From: Altererythrobacter aquiaggeris
GTDB lineage: Bacteria; Pseudomonadota; Alphaproteobacteria; Sphingomonadales; Sphingomonadaceae
Assembly (NCBI RefSeq): GCF_037154015.1
Contig: NZ_JBANRL010000001.1
Span: forward strand, 1,550,001-1,614,000
Reading direction: 5' to 3'
Length of the DNA stretch: 64,000 bases
Made by a program: the position numbers and the translations under genes
Shown here: piece by piece, positions 44,587-54,438 of the stretch
Numbering within the stretch: position 1 is the stretch's first letter
Layout: each line of letters begins with the position of its first letter
Notes under the pieces: generated by a model
The model's input: only the letters and a program-made list of their open reading frames with translations
What the model was told of the DNA's origin: nothing
The model's database searches: none

Positions 44587-45407
44587 TGCAAGCCACCGCA
44601 CCGGACGCCGAATTGCACAGTTCGGTCGGCACATTATTGCGCAAGGTTTCGCGGGAAATAATCCTGCCGCATTTCCGTTCGCTGGCGGCTGACCAGATCG
44701 AAACCAAGGCGCCGGACGATGTCGTGACGGTCGCAGACACTTTGGCAGAGGAAATGCTCGCCGAAGGGCTCGGGAGAATTATTCCCGGTCTGCCAATTGT
44801 CGGCGAAGAAGCTGCTCACGCTGATCCCGCTGTTCTGGAACGACTTGAAGGGTCCTGCTGGATCGTCGATCCGATCGACGGGACGAACAATTATGCGGCG
44901 GGTAACGCGCCTTTCGGAATTTTGCTGGCGTTGGCCGATGGCGGCACCGCACATACCGGCTGGATTTATGACCCGTTGAAGGACCGCTTGTGCAGCGCAC
45001 ATCGCGGCAAAGGTGCCTTTGTCGATGGCGAGCGCATTATCGCCAAAGCGACCGGCTCCAGCCCGACCGTCGCGGCTATTTCACTGGTATTTATGGACGA
45101 TGCCCAGCGCGAGTCTGTTAAAACCCGCATCGCGCCGCATTACGAACTGGTCGATATTCCGCGCTGCGCGGCAGAACAATATCCGCGTCTGGCGCTTGGC
45201 GAAAACGATGTGTCGATTTTCGAGCGCACGCTGGCGTGGGACCACGCGGCGGGCGTGCTGTGGCTCAACGAGGCGGGCGGCATGGCAGCAAGACTGGATG
45301 GCAGCGCGTACCGCGTCGATGAACACGGGCGAACCGGCCTTATCGGTGCCAGTTCGCCCGCAATATTCGAAGTGATGGCAGACAGGCTTGCCGCCCTGCA
45401 TGATTGA
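44586..45407 (+). CDS. Inositol monophosphatase family protein (second copy)
   Basis: 273 residues from ATG 44586, overlapping the argJ stop. Motifs are LPIVGEEAAH (metal Glu), WIVDPIDGTNNYAAG, and AWDHAAGVLWLNEAGG. It differs from the copy at 6294-7124 in length and surroundings. Members of this family serve as inositol-phosphate, histidinol-phosphate, 3'-phosphoadenosine or sugar phosphatases. Coupling to argJ hints at an amino-acid pathway role such as histidinol-phosphatase, but this is inference only. Confidence 0.86.
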   Translation: MQATAPDAELHSSVGTLLRKVSREIILPHFRSLAADQIETKAPDDVVTVADTLAEEMLAEGLGRIIPGLPIVGEEAAHADPAVLERLEGSCWIVDPIDGTNNYAAGNAPFGILLALADGGTAHTGWIYDPLKDRLCSAHRGKGAFVDGERIIAKATGSSPTVAAISLVFMDDAQRESVKTRIAPHYELVDIPRCAAEQYPRLALGENDVSIFERTLAWDHAAGVLWLNEAGGMAARLDGSAYRVDEHGRTGLIGASSPAIFEVMADRLAALHD

Positions 45408-45436
45408 AGCTGCCTGATTGATGCCGCCGGATCAGA

Positions 45437-45763
45437 TCAGCCGGCAAGTTCGCTTTCAAGCCATTGCTTGAGTTGACCCTTTGGCGCAGCGCCCAGTTTC
45501 TGGGCGACTTGCTTGCCATTCTTGAACAGCACCATCAGCGGGATCGACTGGACTCCGATTTCACCCGGCACGCCGGTATTTTCCATGATGTCCATTTTGG
45601 CGATAGTAACCTGTTCGCCCAATTCTTCGCTGATTTCTTCGAGCGCGGGGGCAATCATCTTGCACGGTCCGCACCATTCGGCCCAGAAATCCACCAGCAC
45701 GGGCTTGTCGGATTCAAGCACATCGGCTTTGAAACTTGCGTCGGTTACATTCACGGTTGCCAT
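45437..45763 (-). CDS. trxA: Thioredoxin
   Basis: 108 residues from ATG 45763, which has a good aaggag site. The redox motif is WAEWCGPCKMIAP, and the cis-Pro region is VQSIPLMVLFKNGKQV. A longer open frame to 45892 lacks support. Thioredoxin reduces protein disulfides in the cytoplasm. It is 55 bases downstream of addA and may be read through from that operon. Confidence 0.95.
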   Translation of the reverse strand: MATVNVTDASFKADVLESDKPVLVDFWAEWCGPCKMIAPALEEISEELGEQVTIAKMDIMENTGVPGEIGVQSIPLMVLFKNGKQVAQKLGAAPKGQLKQWLESELAG

Positions 45764-45818
45764 TAAAATTCTCCTTGGTTGCACTGTATCTAGAGCGCGT
45801 GTCTGTCCATGCAACGCA

Positions 45819-48800
45819 TCAGGACCGATAGCTTTCCTCAGGCGCGGCCAAGCCTGGTTTGTTACGCTCCAGCACATCGGCAGGAATCGCAATCAATCGA
45901 GGTGTCTGGGTGTATAATACCGCCGCGGCGATTGTGCGCCCGGGATAAATGACCCCCAGCGCGGCTGCATAGGCCGACATCTGCTTCAATGTCGAGGCGG
46001 GCACTTGCGACAGGTCTGCGGGCGGCCGGCGGGCTGTCTTGAAATCAACCACCGTAACCGTGTCGGCAGTTACCATCAGCCGGTCGGCGGTACCGGCAAT
46101 CACCTGACCGCCAAATGTTGCCGCCAAAGGTATTTCGGCCAACGCATCCGGCGCGAAAATATCGGCGAAGTCAGGGTCGCTCAAGACCTTCAGCGTGGCA
46201 GCAAGCATCTCGGCGTGATCTTCAGCAGAAAGGTCGGGTGCCTGGCGGGATAACCACGCTGTGGCTGCATCGCCGCGTTCTGCCGGTATGATTGCTGGCA
46301 ACCTCTCGAGCAGACTATGCATCAGCGATCCGCGCCGCGCGGCCTGTTCGGCAATTCCGGCAGGCAGCGGCGGATAGGCATCCTTGTCGCCGCCCGCCGC
46401 TGACGGGGCAAGCGGGCGCGGAGGACGCGGTTCCGCACCGACGGGAGTGCCGGCCCATGGCGGCAAAGCTGCCCGGCCAACAGGCGTTTTTGCCGGCTCC
46501 AGAGGAATAGGCGGCGCCAAACTGCCCCATTCGCGCATCCCGCCCCAAATCTTGTCGTGCGTGCTTTCGCCGGAGAATAACGAGGCAAGCCTTGCATACC
46601 AGCTATCGGGCGCAGGCTCGGTTTCCCTCAGACCAAGCGCGCCGCCAATAAACAGTGCCTCCTCCGCGCGGGTCATGGCGACATATAGCAGCCGCCAGTG
46701 TTCCTCCCGCTCTGCCTTGGCTGCTTCCGCTTCGGCCTCGGCAATCCGGCCATGCTTTTCCTCGCGGCGCAGCGGCGGCAGCGGCACGGTCCGGGGATTG
46801 ACGTTTGCTGCCTGTCCCTCCGGCACCTGTTCAGTCAGGGTCAAGCCGCGTGTCGGGGACGCATCGGGATTGCCCGTCGCATCGGCCAGGATGACGATGG
46901 GCGCTTGCAGGCCTTTCGAACCGTGGACGGTCATGACGCGGACCAGGCCATCGCTGGCCCCCGCCTCGCGCTTGAGATCGCCGTCACCCGCATCGAACCA
47001 GCGGATAAAGCCTTGCAGGCTGGCCGTGTTGGTCGCGGTGAAGGTGTGCGCAGCATTAAGCAATTCATCGATCGGATCGCCGGCTTCGCGGCCCAGCCGC
47101 GCGATCAGCCTCCTCCGGCCCTGCCATGGCCCCACCAGCATCCAGTGAAGCAAGGCTTGCGGCGGTTCGTAATCGGCGCGTTCGAGCAGTGCCTCCAACC
47201 GGCTGATCGCGCCAGCGGTATGTTCGTTGCGGCTCCCGCGAAGATGCCGCCACAAGCGCATACCCTTGGGACGGTGGGCAAACCGCAGCAATTCGTCCTG
47301 CGACCAACCGATCAACGGCGATACGAGCAGATTGGCGAGGCTGAGATCATCGTCGGGCTGAACCGCGAAACGCAGCGCGGCGAGCAAATCCCTGACCGCC
47401 AATGGTGCCCCCAGCCGCAACCTGTCAACACCGGCCACCGGGACGCCTGCCGCGTGCAATCTTGCCACAATCAAACCGGCAAGATCGCGGCGCTTGCGAA
47501 CCAGTACCATCACGTCGCCGGGCCCGGCATTACGCGTTTTGTCCTTTACCAGCGGGAAACCGTTATCCATCCAGATCTTGACCTGAGTGGCGATTTTTTC
47601 CGCCATCGCGCGTTCGGGCTGCGATATCCACGTTTCCGCTTCGCCGCTTTCGTCATCATCGCCAGGCGCATCAAGTACCGGATCCCACAGCGTCACCAAA
47701 CCGGGGCGATCTGCTCCGATATGCGGATCGGACTGATCTTTCAGACCCAGATTTTCATCGCCGATCGCGGCGATGGCTGCATCGACAAATTCGAGCACAG
47801 GCTGCGCGGTGCGGTAGGACCGGCCCAAACCCAGTTCCATCAGCGGACGCGCGCTCAGGGCATCGCGGTTCGCACTGGCGTTGCGCGCAGCCGCCGCCAT
47901 CGCACCGCGTACGCGGACCTTTGCCGCATCGAAGTTTTCAGGACTGGTCCCCTGAAAACGGAAAATCGCCTGTTTGTAATCGCCAACCACAAACAATGTC
48001 CGCATGATCCCGTCGCGTGCGCCCTCGCCGGCAAGAAATTCCTCGATCAGCGCGAAAACAATCGACCACTGGCTTTCGTTGGTGTCCTGCGCCTCGTCGA
48101 TCAATATGTGGTCGAACTGGCGGTCCAGTTTATAGCGGATCCAGTCGGCAAGATCGGAGCGCGTGAGGAGAGCGGCAGCGCGGCGGATCTGGTCGTCGAA
48201 ATCGATCAATCCCTCGCGCAGCTTGGCCTCTTCCCATTCCAAGGCGAAGCGCCTTCCCAGATCGAGCGCGGGCGTCAGCCATTGTGCCAGATCAAGCAGG
48301 GATTTGACCCCGCGCAGTTCTTCGATTTGCGCCCGCGCCCGCGCGGCGCAATCGCCGTAGGATGCATCGCGCTTTTCCATATGCGCCAGGCTTTTGATGG
48401 TCCCGTCCTTGTTCAGCAGCGTGCCGTAAAAATCCTCCAGATTTTCCAGCCTGTCCGCCGCATCCATCGCCAGCCAGTTGCGAATGGACGCAGCGCCCGA
48501 GAGCCCGGTTTTGGTACCCCAATCCTCCAGCGCCTGTGCGCAATATGCCAACGATTGCACATCACATTTTGCATCGCTGCACAGCGCCGCCATATCTTCG
48601 GCGGAGGCATCGCCGGGTAGCCCGAGCAACCGGTTGACCCGGGGCCGCAAATTGCCTTGCCAGCCGGTTTTACCAAGCCACACTTCGCGCGCGTCCGCAC
48701 AGCGCATCAGCCAGCTCTGGACCCCGTCCGGCCCCATCCGCATCGACAGATCCGACACTGCGGCCAGCGCAGATACATCGCCCCCCCTTTCCGCATCGAC

Positions 48801-49298
48801 GAGCATTTCAGCCAGCACATCATGCGCCAGCAGATCGCGGTCACGGTCCTCCATCGCGCGCGTACCGGGGGTGAGGTCAGCTTCTTCGGGAAAAGCCGCA
48901 AGCAACCACTGGGCAAACGCGTGGATCGTGTCGATGCGCAAACCGCCACCCGGCGTATCGAGCACTCCGGCAAACAATGTCCGCGCGCGCGCCTGCGTTT
49001 CGGGCGAGACATCGGCACCAATGGCCAGCAAATCCTTGGCCAGCGCGGCCGGCTCCATCCGCACCCACCCTGCAAGCACTTCGTTCACCCGCGTGGCCAT
49101 TTCCGCCGCACCTGCCTTGGTAAAAGTCAGGCACAATATTTGCGAAGGCGCGACTTGCGGTTGGAGCAGCAGCCGCAAAACTCGCGCGGAAAGCACCTGT
49201 GTCTTGCCCGTGCCCGCCGATGCGCTGAGCCAGACGCTTTCCTGCGGATCCACGGCGTCGCGCTGGTTATCTTGCAAGGGATGTACGGTTACGGCCAT
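45819..49298 (-). CDS. addA: Double-strand break repair helicase AddA
   Basis: 1159 residues from ATG 49298, which overlaps the addB stop by one base. A UvrD-type helicase core carries Walker A WLSASAGTGKTQVLSARV and motif II ILIDEAQDTNESQW. TVHGSKGLQAPIVILADATG and YVAMTRAEEALFIGG follow. The C-terminal PD-(D/E)xK nuclease is shown by GTADRLM and TVVDFKTARRPP. AddAB resects DNA ends for RecA loading at Chi-like sites and replaces RecBCD in alphaproteobacteria. The coding strand has a run of seven Gs (plus-strand Cs at about 48780-48787). Confidence 0.95.
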   Translation of the reverse strand: MAVTVHPLQDNQRDAVDPQESVWLSASAGTGKTQVLSARVLRLLLQPQVAPSQILCLTFTKAGAAEMATRVNEVLAGWVRMEPAALAKDLLAIGADVSPETQARARTLFAGVLDTPGGGLRIDTIHAFAQWLLAAFPEEADLTPGTRAMEDRDRDLLAHDVLAEMLVDAERGGDVSALAAVSDLSMRMGPDGVQSWLMRCADAREVWLGKTGWQGNLRPRVNRLLGLPGDASAEDMAALCSDAKCDVQSLAYCAQALEDWGTKTGLSGAASIRNWLAMDAADRLENLEDFYGTLLNKDGTIKSLAHMEKRDASYGDCAARARAQIEELRGVKSLLDLAQWLTPALDLGRRFALEWEEAKLREGLIDFDDQIRRAAALLTRSDLADWIRYKLDRQFDHILIDEAQDTNESQWSIVFALIEEFLAGEGARDGIMRTLFVVGDYKQAIFRFQGTSPENFDAAKVRVRGAMAAAARNASANRDALSARPLMELGLGRSYRTAQPVLEFVDAAIAAIGDENLGLKDQSDPHIGADRPGLVTLWDPVLDAPGDDDESGEAETWISQPERAMAEKIATQVKIWMDNGFPLVKDKTRNAGPGDVMVLVRKRRDLAGLIVARLHAAGVPVAGVDRLRLGAPLAVRDLLAALRFAVQPDDDLSLANLLVSPLIGWSQDELLRFAHRPKGMRLWRHLRGSRNEHTAGAISRLEALLERADYEPPQALLHWMLVGPWQGRRRLIARLGREAGDPIDELLNAAHTFTATNTASLQGFIRWFDAGDGDLKREAGASDGLVRVMTVHGSKGLQAPIVILADATGNPDASPTRGLTLTEQVPEGQAANVNPRTVPLPPLRREEKHGRIAEAEAEAAKAEREEHWRLLYVAMTRAEEALFIGGALGLRETEPAPDSWYARLASLFSGESTHDKIWGGMREWGSLAPPIPLEPAKTPVGRAALPPWAGTPVGAEPRPPRPLAPSAAGGDKDAYPPLPAGIAEQAARRGSLMHSLLERLPAIIPAERGDAATAWLSRQAPDLSAEDHAEMLAATLKVLSDPDFADIFAPDALAEIPLAATFGGQVIAGTADRLMVTADTVTVVDFKTARRPPADLSQVPASTLKQMSAYAAALGVIYPGRTIAAAVLYTQTPRLIAIPADVLERNKPGLAAPEESYRS

Positions 49299-52200
49299 CA
49301 GTCGCGCCCGATCCATTCGTCCAGCCGCATCAGCTGGTCATACGTATCATAAGTGGTCGCATCGGGATTGAGCCGTGCGGTAAACGGCTCGCTTCCGTTG
49401 ATCCACCGGCCCAGCGCCTCGGTAAGATAGCGCTGTGCTTCGGGCAGAAAATCCTCCGGCGGGATACCGCTGCGCTTGCGGCCTTCGAGCAGCGGCGTTT
49501 CGATATAGCCGAAACCTGTATCGCTGTTGCCCTTGGGGTCTTTTGCCAGCGACCAATATTCAAATCTTTGCGGATTGCCCGTCAGCCCCGCGAACCCGCC
49601 GCCGCGGGCCATCAGACCCAGCGTGCCAAGCTGCAGCGCATATCCCCTCGCCACTTGTTTGCCGGAAGGCGGGCTGCCGGTTTTGTAATCGACAATCGCC
49701 AGCCCGCCGTCAGGCAAGCGGTCGATCCGGTCAACTTTCCCGTAAACGCGCACGCCATCGACGCGCATCTCGCCCCAGCTTTCAGCGCGCACCACTTCGC
49801 GGCCCAGATCGGCGATCGCCTGAACGGCCCATTCCAGCGCTGCAAACAGACGCGGGCGCCACAAGGCGCGCATTAGCGGATGTGCATTACGGCGGGTCAG
49901 GACTGCATCGGCAACTGCGCGGAAATCGCCGCCGACCTTGTGCCATTCCTCCAGAATTTCATGCGCCACCGTACCCTTCCAGGCGGCGGAGGGTTCCGCG
50001 TCAAGCGCATCCAGATCGCGCAATCGCAGGATTGAGCCAGCATAAAACTGGTAGGGATCGCTCCTCAACCGGTCGAGCGCGGTGACGCTGATTTCGACAT
50101 CGCGCTGTTTGGCATCCGGCGCCGGTGCCGGACGTGGATATGGTGGTTCAGGTTCCGCGTCGTCGATTGCTCTTGCCAGTTCCACCACAGTTTTTTCCAG
50201 GTGGTGTTTTGCAAGGTCATCGCCCAGCAGCGCGCCAACGCGCAACAGGAAGCGCGATGCAATCGCGGGCCCTCTGCTGTCCCGTTCGGCGCGGCTCAGC
50301 ACTACCTCGGGGGCGCCGAGCGCAGCGGCCATATCATGCGCGGACAAGCCAATGCGGAAGTCCGCCCCCGGAACACCCAGAGCGCGCAGAACAGCCGGGG
50401 CAAGCAAGGGATCGGCGGCAGGCGCTGCGGGCCAGATTCCTTCGTTCAACCCGCCGCAAATCACCAGATCAGCCCGCGTCATCCGCGATTCGAGCAAACC
50501 GTAAATGGCGACACGCGGATGTCCGCCATACGGCGGCCGCACGGCGACGCTGTCCATCGCATCGCGCAAAACCGCGGCCAGGTCGCGCGGATCAATGCGT
50601 GTTCCGACTTGCCGGGCGTGCATCCGCAAACGCTCGGCAAAGCCCGACAATGCGCGGCCATCTTCCTTCGACCACAGACTTTCGCCCGCCAACGCTTCGC
50701 CTGTTTCAACCAATCGATCTAGCAATGCGGCAAGCGGCGCCCTGTCATCAGCGCCGGCAACATCAGCGGGAATTAATGTTTCCAGCAGCGCTGCGGTATC
50801 TTCCCACCAGGCGCCTATGCCCGGGTGTTTTTGCTCCAGCTGCGCGACCCTGGCCGTTACCGCCTCAAGCCCCGGCGCATCGCGCGGTCCGCGCAGTTCG
50901 AGTTCGAGTGCGCGCACATACCGCAGCCATTTGCCGCGATCCAGATCGCGCGACACAAGCGGATGACCAAGCAGCGCCATAAGCGGAACAGGCGCGGCCT
51001 GCCCGGCACCGATTTCAGCCAGCAGCAGGAACAACCGTCCGGCGGGGGTTTGCGATAGCACTCTACCAGCCGAATCGTCTGCGGCGATGTTCCAGCGCAT
51101 CAGATGCGCCGCCACGCGTGCCGATAGCGCGCGGTCGGGTGTTATCAGCGACACCCGCCTGGCGGGCACTTCCAATGCTTCCCGGATGAGCAGCGCGATG
51201 GCCTGCGCTTCCTCCTCCTGATTGGCGCATTGCATCAGCCGGACACCGCTCAGCCGGCGTTGATCGGGCCGCAGTTCCGCCCACCGCGCACTGGCCGCAG
51301 GGGGCAGAAACAGGTTCGAAATTGCGTGCGTCCGTTCGGGCGGCGCGGCACCGATACCCTTGCGGTGCCACTGCCGCACTTCGCCGCGCGCGACGCCCAT
51401 GCGGTTAAGCAGCAATTTCAAATGATATTGCGGATGCGTCAGCGCATCGCCGCGCTCGAACGGTGTATCGTCCGAACCACCAGCGCTGCCGAGTTCGTCC
51501 CACACGCTGTCGTCCAGCGACAGGTCGAGGTCGGGTAAAATTACCGCCCCTTCGGGAAGGTCGGAAATGGTCCGCAGCAATCCGGCCAGCGCGGGCGCAG
51601 CACTGGTGACACCAGCCGCCACAATCGGCGTTTTCGGGGGCTGTGCAGCCCAGCGTCTTGCGGCGTGTTCGAACAACAGGTTTCGCCGTGTCGATGCATC
51701 GACCAGCCCGCTGCCCTGCAATTCCGCCAGCCACATTTGCTGAACCAGATAGAACAGCTTGGTGTTTTCTCGCCAGTGACCCGCCAGGCCTTCCATTGCC
51801 TGCAGGACAGGCTCCTCCCACAAGGCGTCGGGGGCGACGTTTTCGACCAGCAGTCGGTCCATCGCCGCAGCTATCTGCTGGGCCATCCGCAAAAGGGCGG
51901 CACCGCTTGGCGGATCGCGGCCAAGTTCCTGCATGGCCAGCGGGACAAGGCCGGCAATCTTCAGCCAGCGATACGTCGGATCGGCAGCCGGCGGGATCTG
52001 CTCGGCGCTGCCAAGCGGGTCGAACAGCGCGCCAAGCGTTTCATCAAGATCAAGATCGCCGACAACTGCCATGCGCGGCATCAGCAGGCCGGCCTCGCCC
52101 GCCGCCCCGGCGTGACGGATAAACGCTTCGCCGATAGTGCGCGCGGCCCGCTGGCTGGGCAACAACAGGGTTAGTCGCGCCAGACCGATGCCTTCTTCGG

Positions 52201-52306
52201 AATAGCGCGGAACGAGGCCCGCGACCAATGCATCGGCGAAGCCGCGATGTGCCGCGATGGAATATATCCGGGGTCCCACCCGATGGCCGTGTCCGCGCTC
52301 AGCCAA
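49298..52306 (-). CDS. addB: Double-strand break repair protein AddB
   Basis: 1002 residues. The N-terminal helicase-like part starts IYSIAAHRGFADALVAGL and has LLLPSQRAARTIGEAF. The alphaproteobacterial AddB has a largely inactive helicase domain used for Chi recognition. The C-terminal nuclease domain has KGTVAHEILEEWH, VYGKVDRIDRLPDGG and AIVDYKTGSPPSGKQV. It overlaps murU by 8 bases upstream and addA by 1 base downstream. Confidence 0.94.
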   Translation of the reverse strand: MAERGHGHRVGPRIYSIAAHRGFADALVAGLVPRYSEEGIGLARLTLLLPSQRAARTIGEAFIRHAGAAGEAGLLMPRMAVVGDLDLDETLGALFDPLGSAEQIPPAADPTYRWLKIAGLVPLAMQELGRDPPSGAALLRMAQQIAAAMDRLLVENVAPDALWEEPVLQAMEGLAGHWRENTKLFYLVQQMWLAELQGSGLVDASTRRNLLFEHAARRWAAQPPKTPIVAAGVTSAAPALAGLLRTISDLPEGAVILPDLDLSLDDSVWDELGSAGGSDDTPFERGDALTHPQYHLKLLLNRMGVARGEVRQWHRKGIGAAPPERTHAISNLFLPPAASARWAELRPDQRRLSGVRLMQCANQEEEAQAIALLIREALEVPARRVSLITPDRALSARVAAHLMRWNIAADDSAGRVLSQTPAGRLFLLLAEIGAGQAAPVPLMALLGHPLVSRDLDRGKWLRYVRALELELRGPRDAPGLEAVTARVAQLEQKHPGIGAWWEDTAALLETLIPADVAGADDRAPLAALLDRLVETGEALAGESLWSKEDGRALSGFAERLRMHARQVGTRIDPRDLAAVLRDAMDSVAVRPPYGGHPRVAIYGLLESRMTRADLVICGGLNEGIWPAAPAADPLLAPAVLRALGVPGADFRIGLSAHDMAAALGAPEVVLSRAERDSRGPAIASRFLLRVGALLGDDLAKHHLEKTVVELARAIDDAEPEPPYPRPAPAPDAKQRDVEISVTALDRLRSDPYQFYAGSILRLRDLDALDAEPSAAWKGTVAHEILEEWHKVGGDFRAVADAVLTRRNAHPLMRALWRPRLFAALEWAVQAIADLGREVVRAESWGEMRVDGVRVYGKVDRIDRLPDGGLAIVDYKTGSPPSGKQVARGYALQLGTLGLMARGGGFAGLTGNPQRFEYWSLAKDPKGNSDTGFGYIETPLLEGRKRSGIPPEDFLPEAQRYLTEALGRWINGSEPFTARLNPDATTYDTYDQLMRLDEWIGRD

Positions 52307-53015
52307 GCTTCAGCGCCGCTTCCGTCGGAGCGATGGACTGCGGGGTTCCGACTTCGAACCATATTCCGGTAAAGGCGATGCCGAACAACCGCTGTTCCCC
52401 GATCGCCCGCTCCCACAGGATATTGGTCGAAAATCGGCCCTCCGGCGCATCGCGCAGCAATCGGTGCGACACCAACTGGATACCGGTGTAGATATACGGA
52501 GCTATCCGGCCCGAACGGCGGCGGGTGATTTGGCCTAACGGCCCAAGGTGAAAGTCACCCTTGCCGCGAAAATTGGCTGCGCGCGCGTGCGGGACGACCA
52601 GCAGCAGCGCATCCATCTCGTCCGGATTCCAGCGGGCCGATAAATCGGCGAACGCGCTGCGCGGTCCGTCGAGCCAGATGTTATCCGAGTTGAGGCAGAA
52701 AAACGGGTCGGGCAGCCGGCCCCGCGCCTTGATCATCCCGCCGCCGGTTTCGAGCAGCATGTCGCGCTCGTCCGAAATTTCGACTGTGGGCGCTATGCGG
52801 GCCGCGACATGGGCTTCCAGCGCATCGGCAAGATAATGGACATTCAGCACTACTTTGGCGACACCGGCTTCGGCCAACCGGTCCAGCGTGTGATCGACCA
52901 GCGGCTTGCCCGCGACGCGAACCATCGGTTTGGGCTGCGATGCCGTCAGCGGGCGCATCCGTTTGCCAATCCCGGCAGCCATCACCATGGCAGTATCACT
53001 CGCCAGGCCGGTCAC
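52299..53015 (-). CDS. murU: Nucleotidyltransferase, MurU-like (N-acetylmuramate 1-phosphate uridylyltransferase)
   Basis: 238 residues. The N-terminal signature MVMAAGIGKRMRPLT with QPKPMVRVAGKPL is the sugar-nucleotide pyrophosphorylase motif. LNSDNIWLDG holds the metal-binding Asp. Placed directly after an AmgK-like kinase, it fits the MurU step in which MurNAc-1-phosphate becomes UDP-MurNAc in the fosfomycin-insensitive recycling pathway. Overlaps amgK by 4 bases. Confidence 0.87.
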   Translation of the reverse strand: MTGLASDTAMVMAAGIGKRMRPLTASQPKPMVRVAGKPLVDHTLDRLAEAGVAKVVLNVHYLADALEAHVAARIAPTVEISDERDMLLETGGGMIKARGRLPDPFFCLNSDNIWLDGPRSAFADLSARWNPDEMDALLLVVPHARAANFRGKGDFHLGPLGQITRRRSGRIAPYIYTGIQLVSHRLLRDAPEGRFSTNILWERAIGEQRLFGIAFTGIWFEVGTPQSIAPTEAALKLG

Positions 53016-53998
53016 GAAAGCCTGTCCCCGCGCGCGTCACGCAATGATTTGGGAATGTTGCGGTCGAACCAGTTCGACACCGGTGCGAGTGCAGGATGCG
53101 CCAGATCGCGTTCCAGCGCCGCCCAGACGCGCGGGATCATACCAAGGTATCGCGGCTTGCCGTCGCGCTGTGCCAGCCTTGCAAATATGCCGACGATTTT
53201 CGCATTTCGCTGCGCACCCAGCCGCGCATAATCGGCTTCGAATTCGCATCCGGCGTCGGTGTTCGCGAGATAGTGCTGCAGCATCCGCTGTTCCAGACCG
53301 GGCGAAACGTCACGCCTGGCATCCTGAAGCAGTGACACAAGATCATAGGCAGGATGCCCGACCAGCGCATCCTGAAAATCGATCAGACCCTGTGCACCGC
53401 CTTCCAGCAGCATAATGTTCTCGGCATGATAATCGCGCAGAACGGTCACATTTGCGGACCTGTCCGCTTCGAGAGGTTCGAGCACTTCATTCCAGGCGGA
53501 AACGAAGCCGGCGTGATCTGTATCGATTCCCGCCAGCGGGCAGTACCACTGCGTAAACAAGGCCGCCTCGCGCTGATAAGTCGCCATATCATACGGCGCG
53601 AACGGCCCCGCCGGTTGCGCGTGCAATTCGACCAGTGCGTCAATCGCGGTCCGGTAGGCAACATCTTCGTCTGCGGGATGATCGTCCAGCCAGTCGCGCA
53701 TTCGGTCATCGCCGAAATCTTCAATCAGGACCCAGCCTTGCGCCGCGTCCGCAGCGTGAATTTCAGGCGCGCGCAGGCCATGTTCGCGCAGCCAGGCGCC
53801 AACTTTCAGAAACGGTTCGGGATCTTCGTGTGGCGGCGGCGCGTGCATCAACATCGCACCGCGTGCACCGTTACGGATGCGAAAATAGCGCCGGAAGGAC
53901 GCATCACCGGGCAACGGTTCGACATTCGCTCCGGCCCACCCTGCCGACTCGAGAAAAGCATGAAGTCCGTCAGGAAGATCGACCGGTGAAATTGTCAT
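53012..53998 (-). CDS. amgK: Phosphotransferase, AmgK-like (anomeric MurNAc/GlcNAc kinase)
   Basis: 328 residues from ATG 53998, which overlaps the tsaE stop (ATGA). The aminoglycoside-phosphotransferase fold shows LPGDASFRRYFRIRNG (nucleotide loop), VLRDYHAENIML (catalytic loop) and GLIDFQDALVGHPAYDLVSL (metal DxD region). AmgK phosphorylates MurNAc at the anomeric position, feeding MurU just downstream. The pair bypasses de novo UDP-MurNAc synthesis and hence fosfomycin's target. Confidence 0.87.
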   Translation of the reverse strand: MTISPVDLPDGLHAFLESAGWAGANVEPLPGDASFRRYFRIRNGARGAMLMHAPPPHEDPEPFLKVGAWLREHGLRAPEIHAADAAQGWVLIEDFGDDRMRDWLDDHPADEDVAYRTAIDALVELHAQPAGPFAPYDMATYQREAALFTQWYCPLAGIDTDHAGFVSAWNEVLEPLEADRSANVTVLRDYHAENIMLLEGGAQGLIDFQDALVGHPAYDLVSLLQDARRDVSPGLEQRMLQHYLANTDAGCEFEADYARLGAQRNAKIVGIFARLAQRDGKPRYLGMIPRVWAALERDLAHPALAPVSNWFDRNIPKSLRDARGDRLS

Positions 53999-54438
53999 GG
54001 GATGCGGGATAGCCAATCGGCGCCCGCTTCTACAATCGCAATTCGACCTTCATCCGCAGTTTCCAGCAGGATCGACAGGCATGCGCTTTCATGTGCGAAG
54101 CCGCCAGCATGATCCGGCCATTCCGCCAACAATGCCGCACCCTCGCGGTAATCATCCAGCCCGATCTCCTGCGCCTCGCCGGGATGCTTCAGCCGGTAGA
54201 AATCAGCATGGGCAACCGCCAGCGTCGTGGCGGGCGGATCGTAGGTTTCAATAATCGTAAAGGTGGGCGACGGAACTTCGCCCTTATAGCCAAGCGCTGC
54301 AATGACCGCCCGCGCCAGGGTCGTTTTGCCCGCACCCAAGCCGCCTGTCAGGGCAACCACATCACCCGCCCTCAATTTATCGGCGATTCGCGCGCCGAAC
54401 GCTTCCATTGCAGCGAGATCGGGTAGTGTAACTCTCAC
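53995..54438 (-). CDS. tsaE: tRNA threonylcarbamoyladenosine biosynthesis ATPase TsaE
   Basis: 147 residues. Walker A is ALTGGLGAGKTTLARAVI, followed by VPSPTFTIIETYD and VAHADFYRL (switch region). TsaE is the ATPase that works with TsaB and TsaD to make t6A37 on ANN-reading tRNAs. The C-terminus SILLETADEGRIAIVEAGADW is typical. It overlaps divL and amgK by 4 bases each. Confidence 0.94.
   Translation of the reverse strand: MRVTLPDLAAMEAFGARIADKLRAGDVVALTGGLGAGKTTLARAVIAALGYKGEVPSPTFTIIETYDPPATTLAVAHADFYRLKHPGEAQEIGLDDYREGAALLAEWPDHAGGFAHESACLSILLETADEGRIAIVEAGADWLSRIP

Noticed and set aside
46698-48620. 640-codon open frame on the plus strand across addA
   Set aside because: Antisense of a clear AddA coding region. 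The peptide is Arg/Gln/His-rich, typical of a reverse-strand frame in GC-rich DNA.
48780-48787. Frameshift at the seven-base C run in addA
   Set aside because: The reading frame is continuous through the run and the motifs on both sides are in the same frame.
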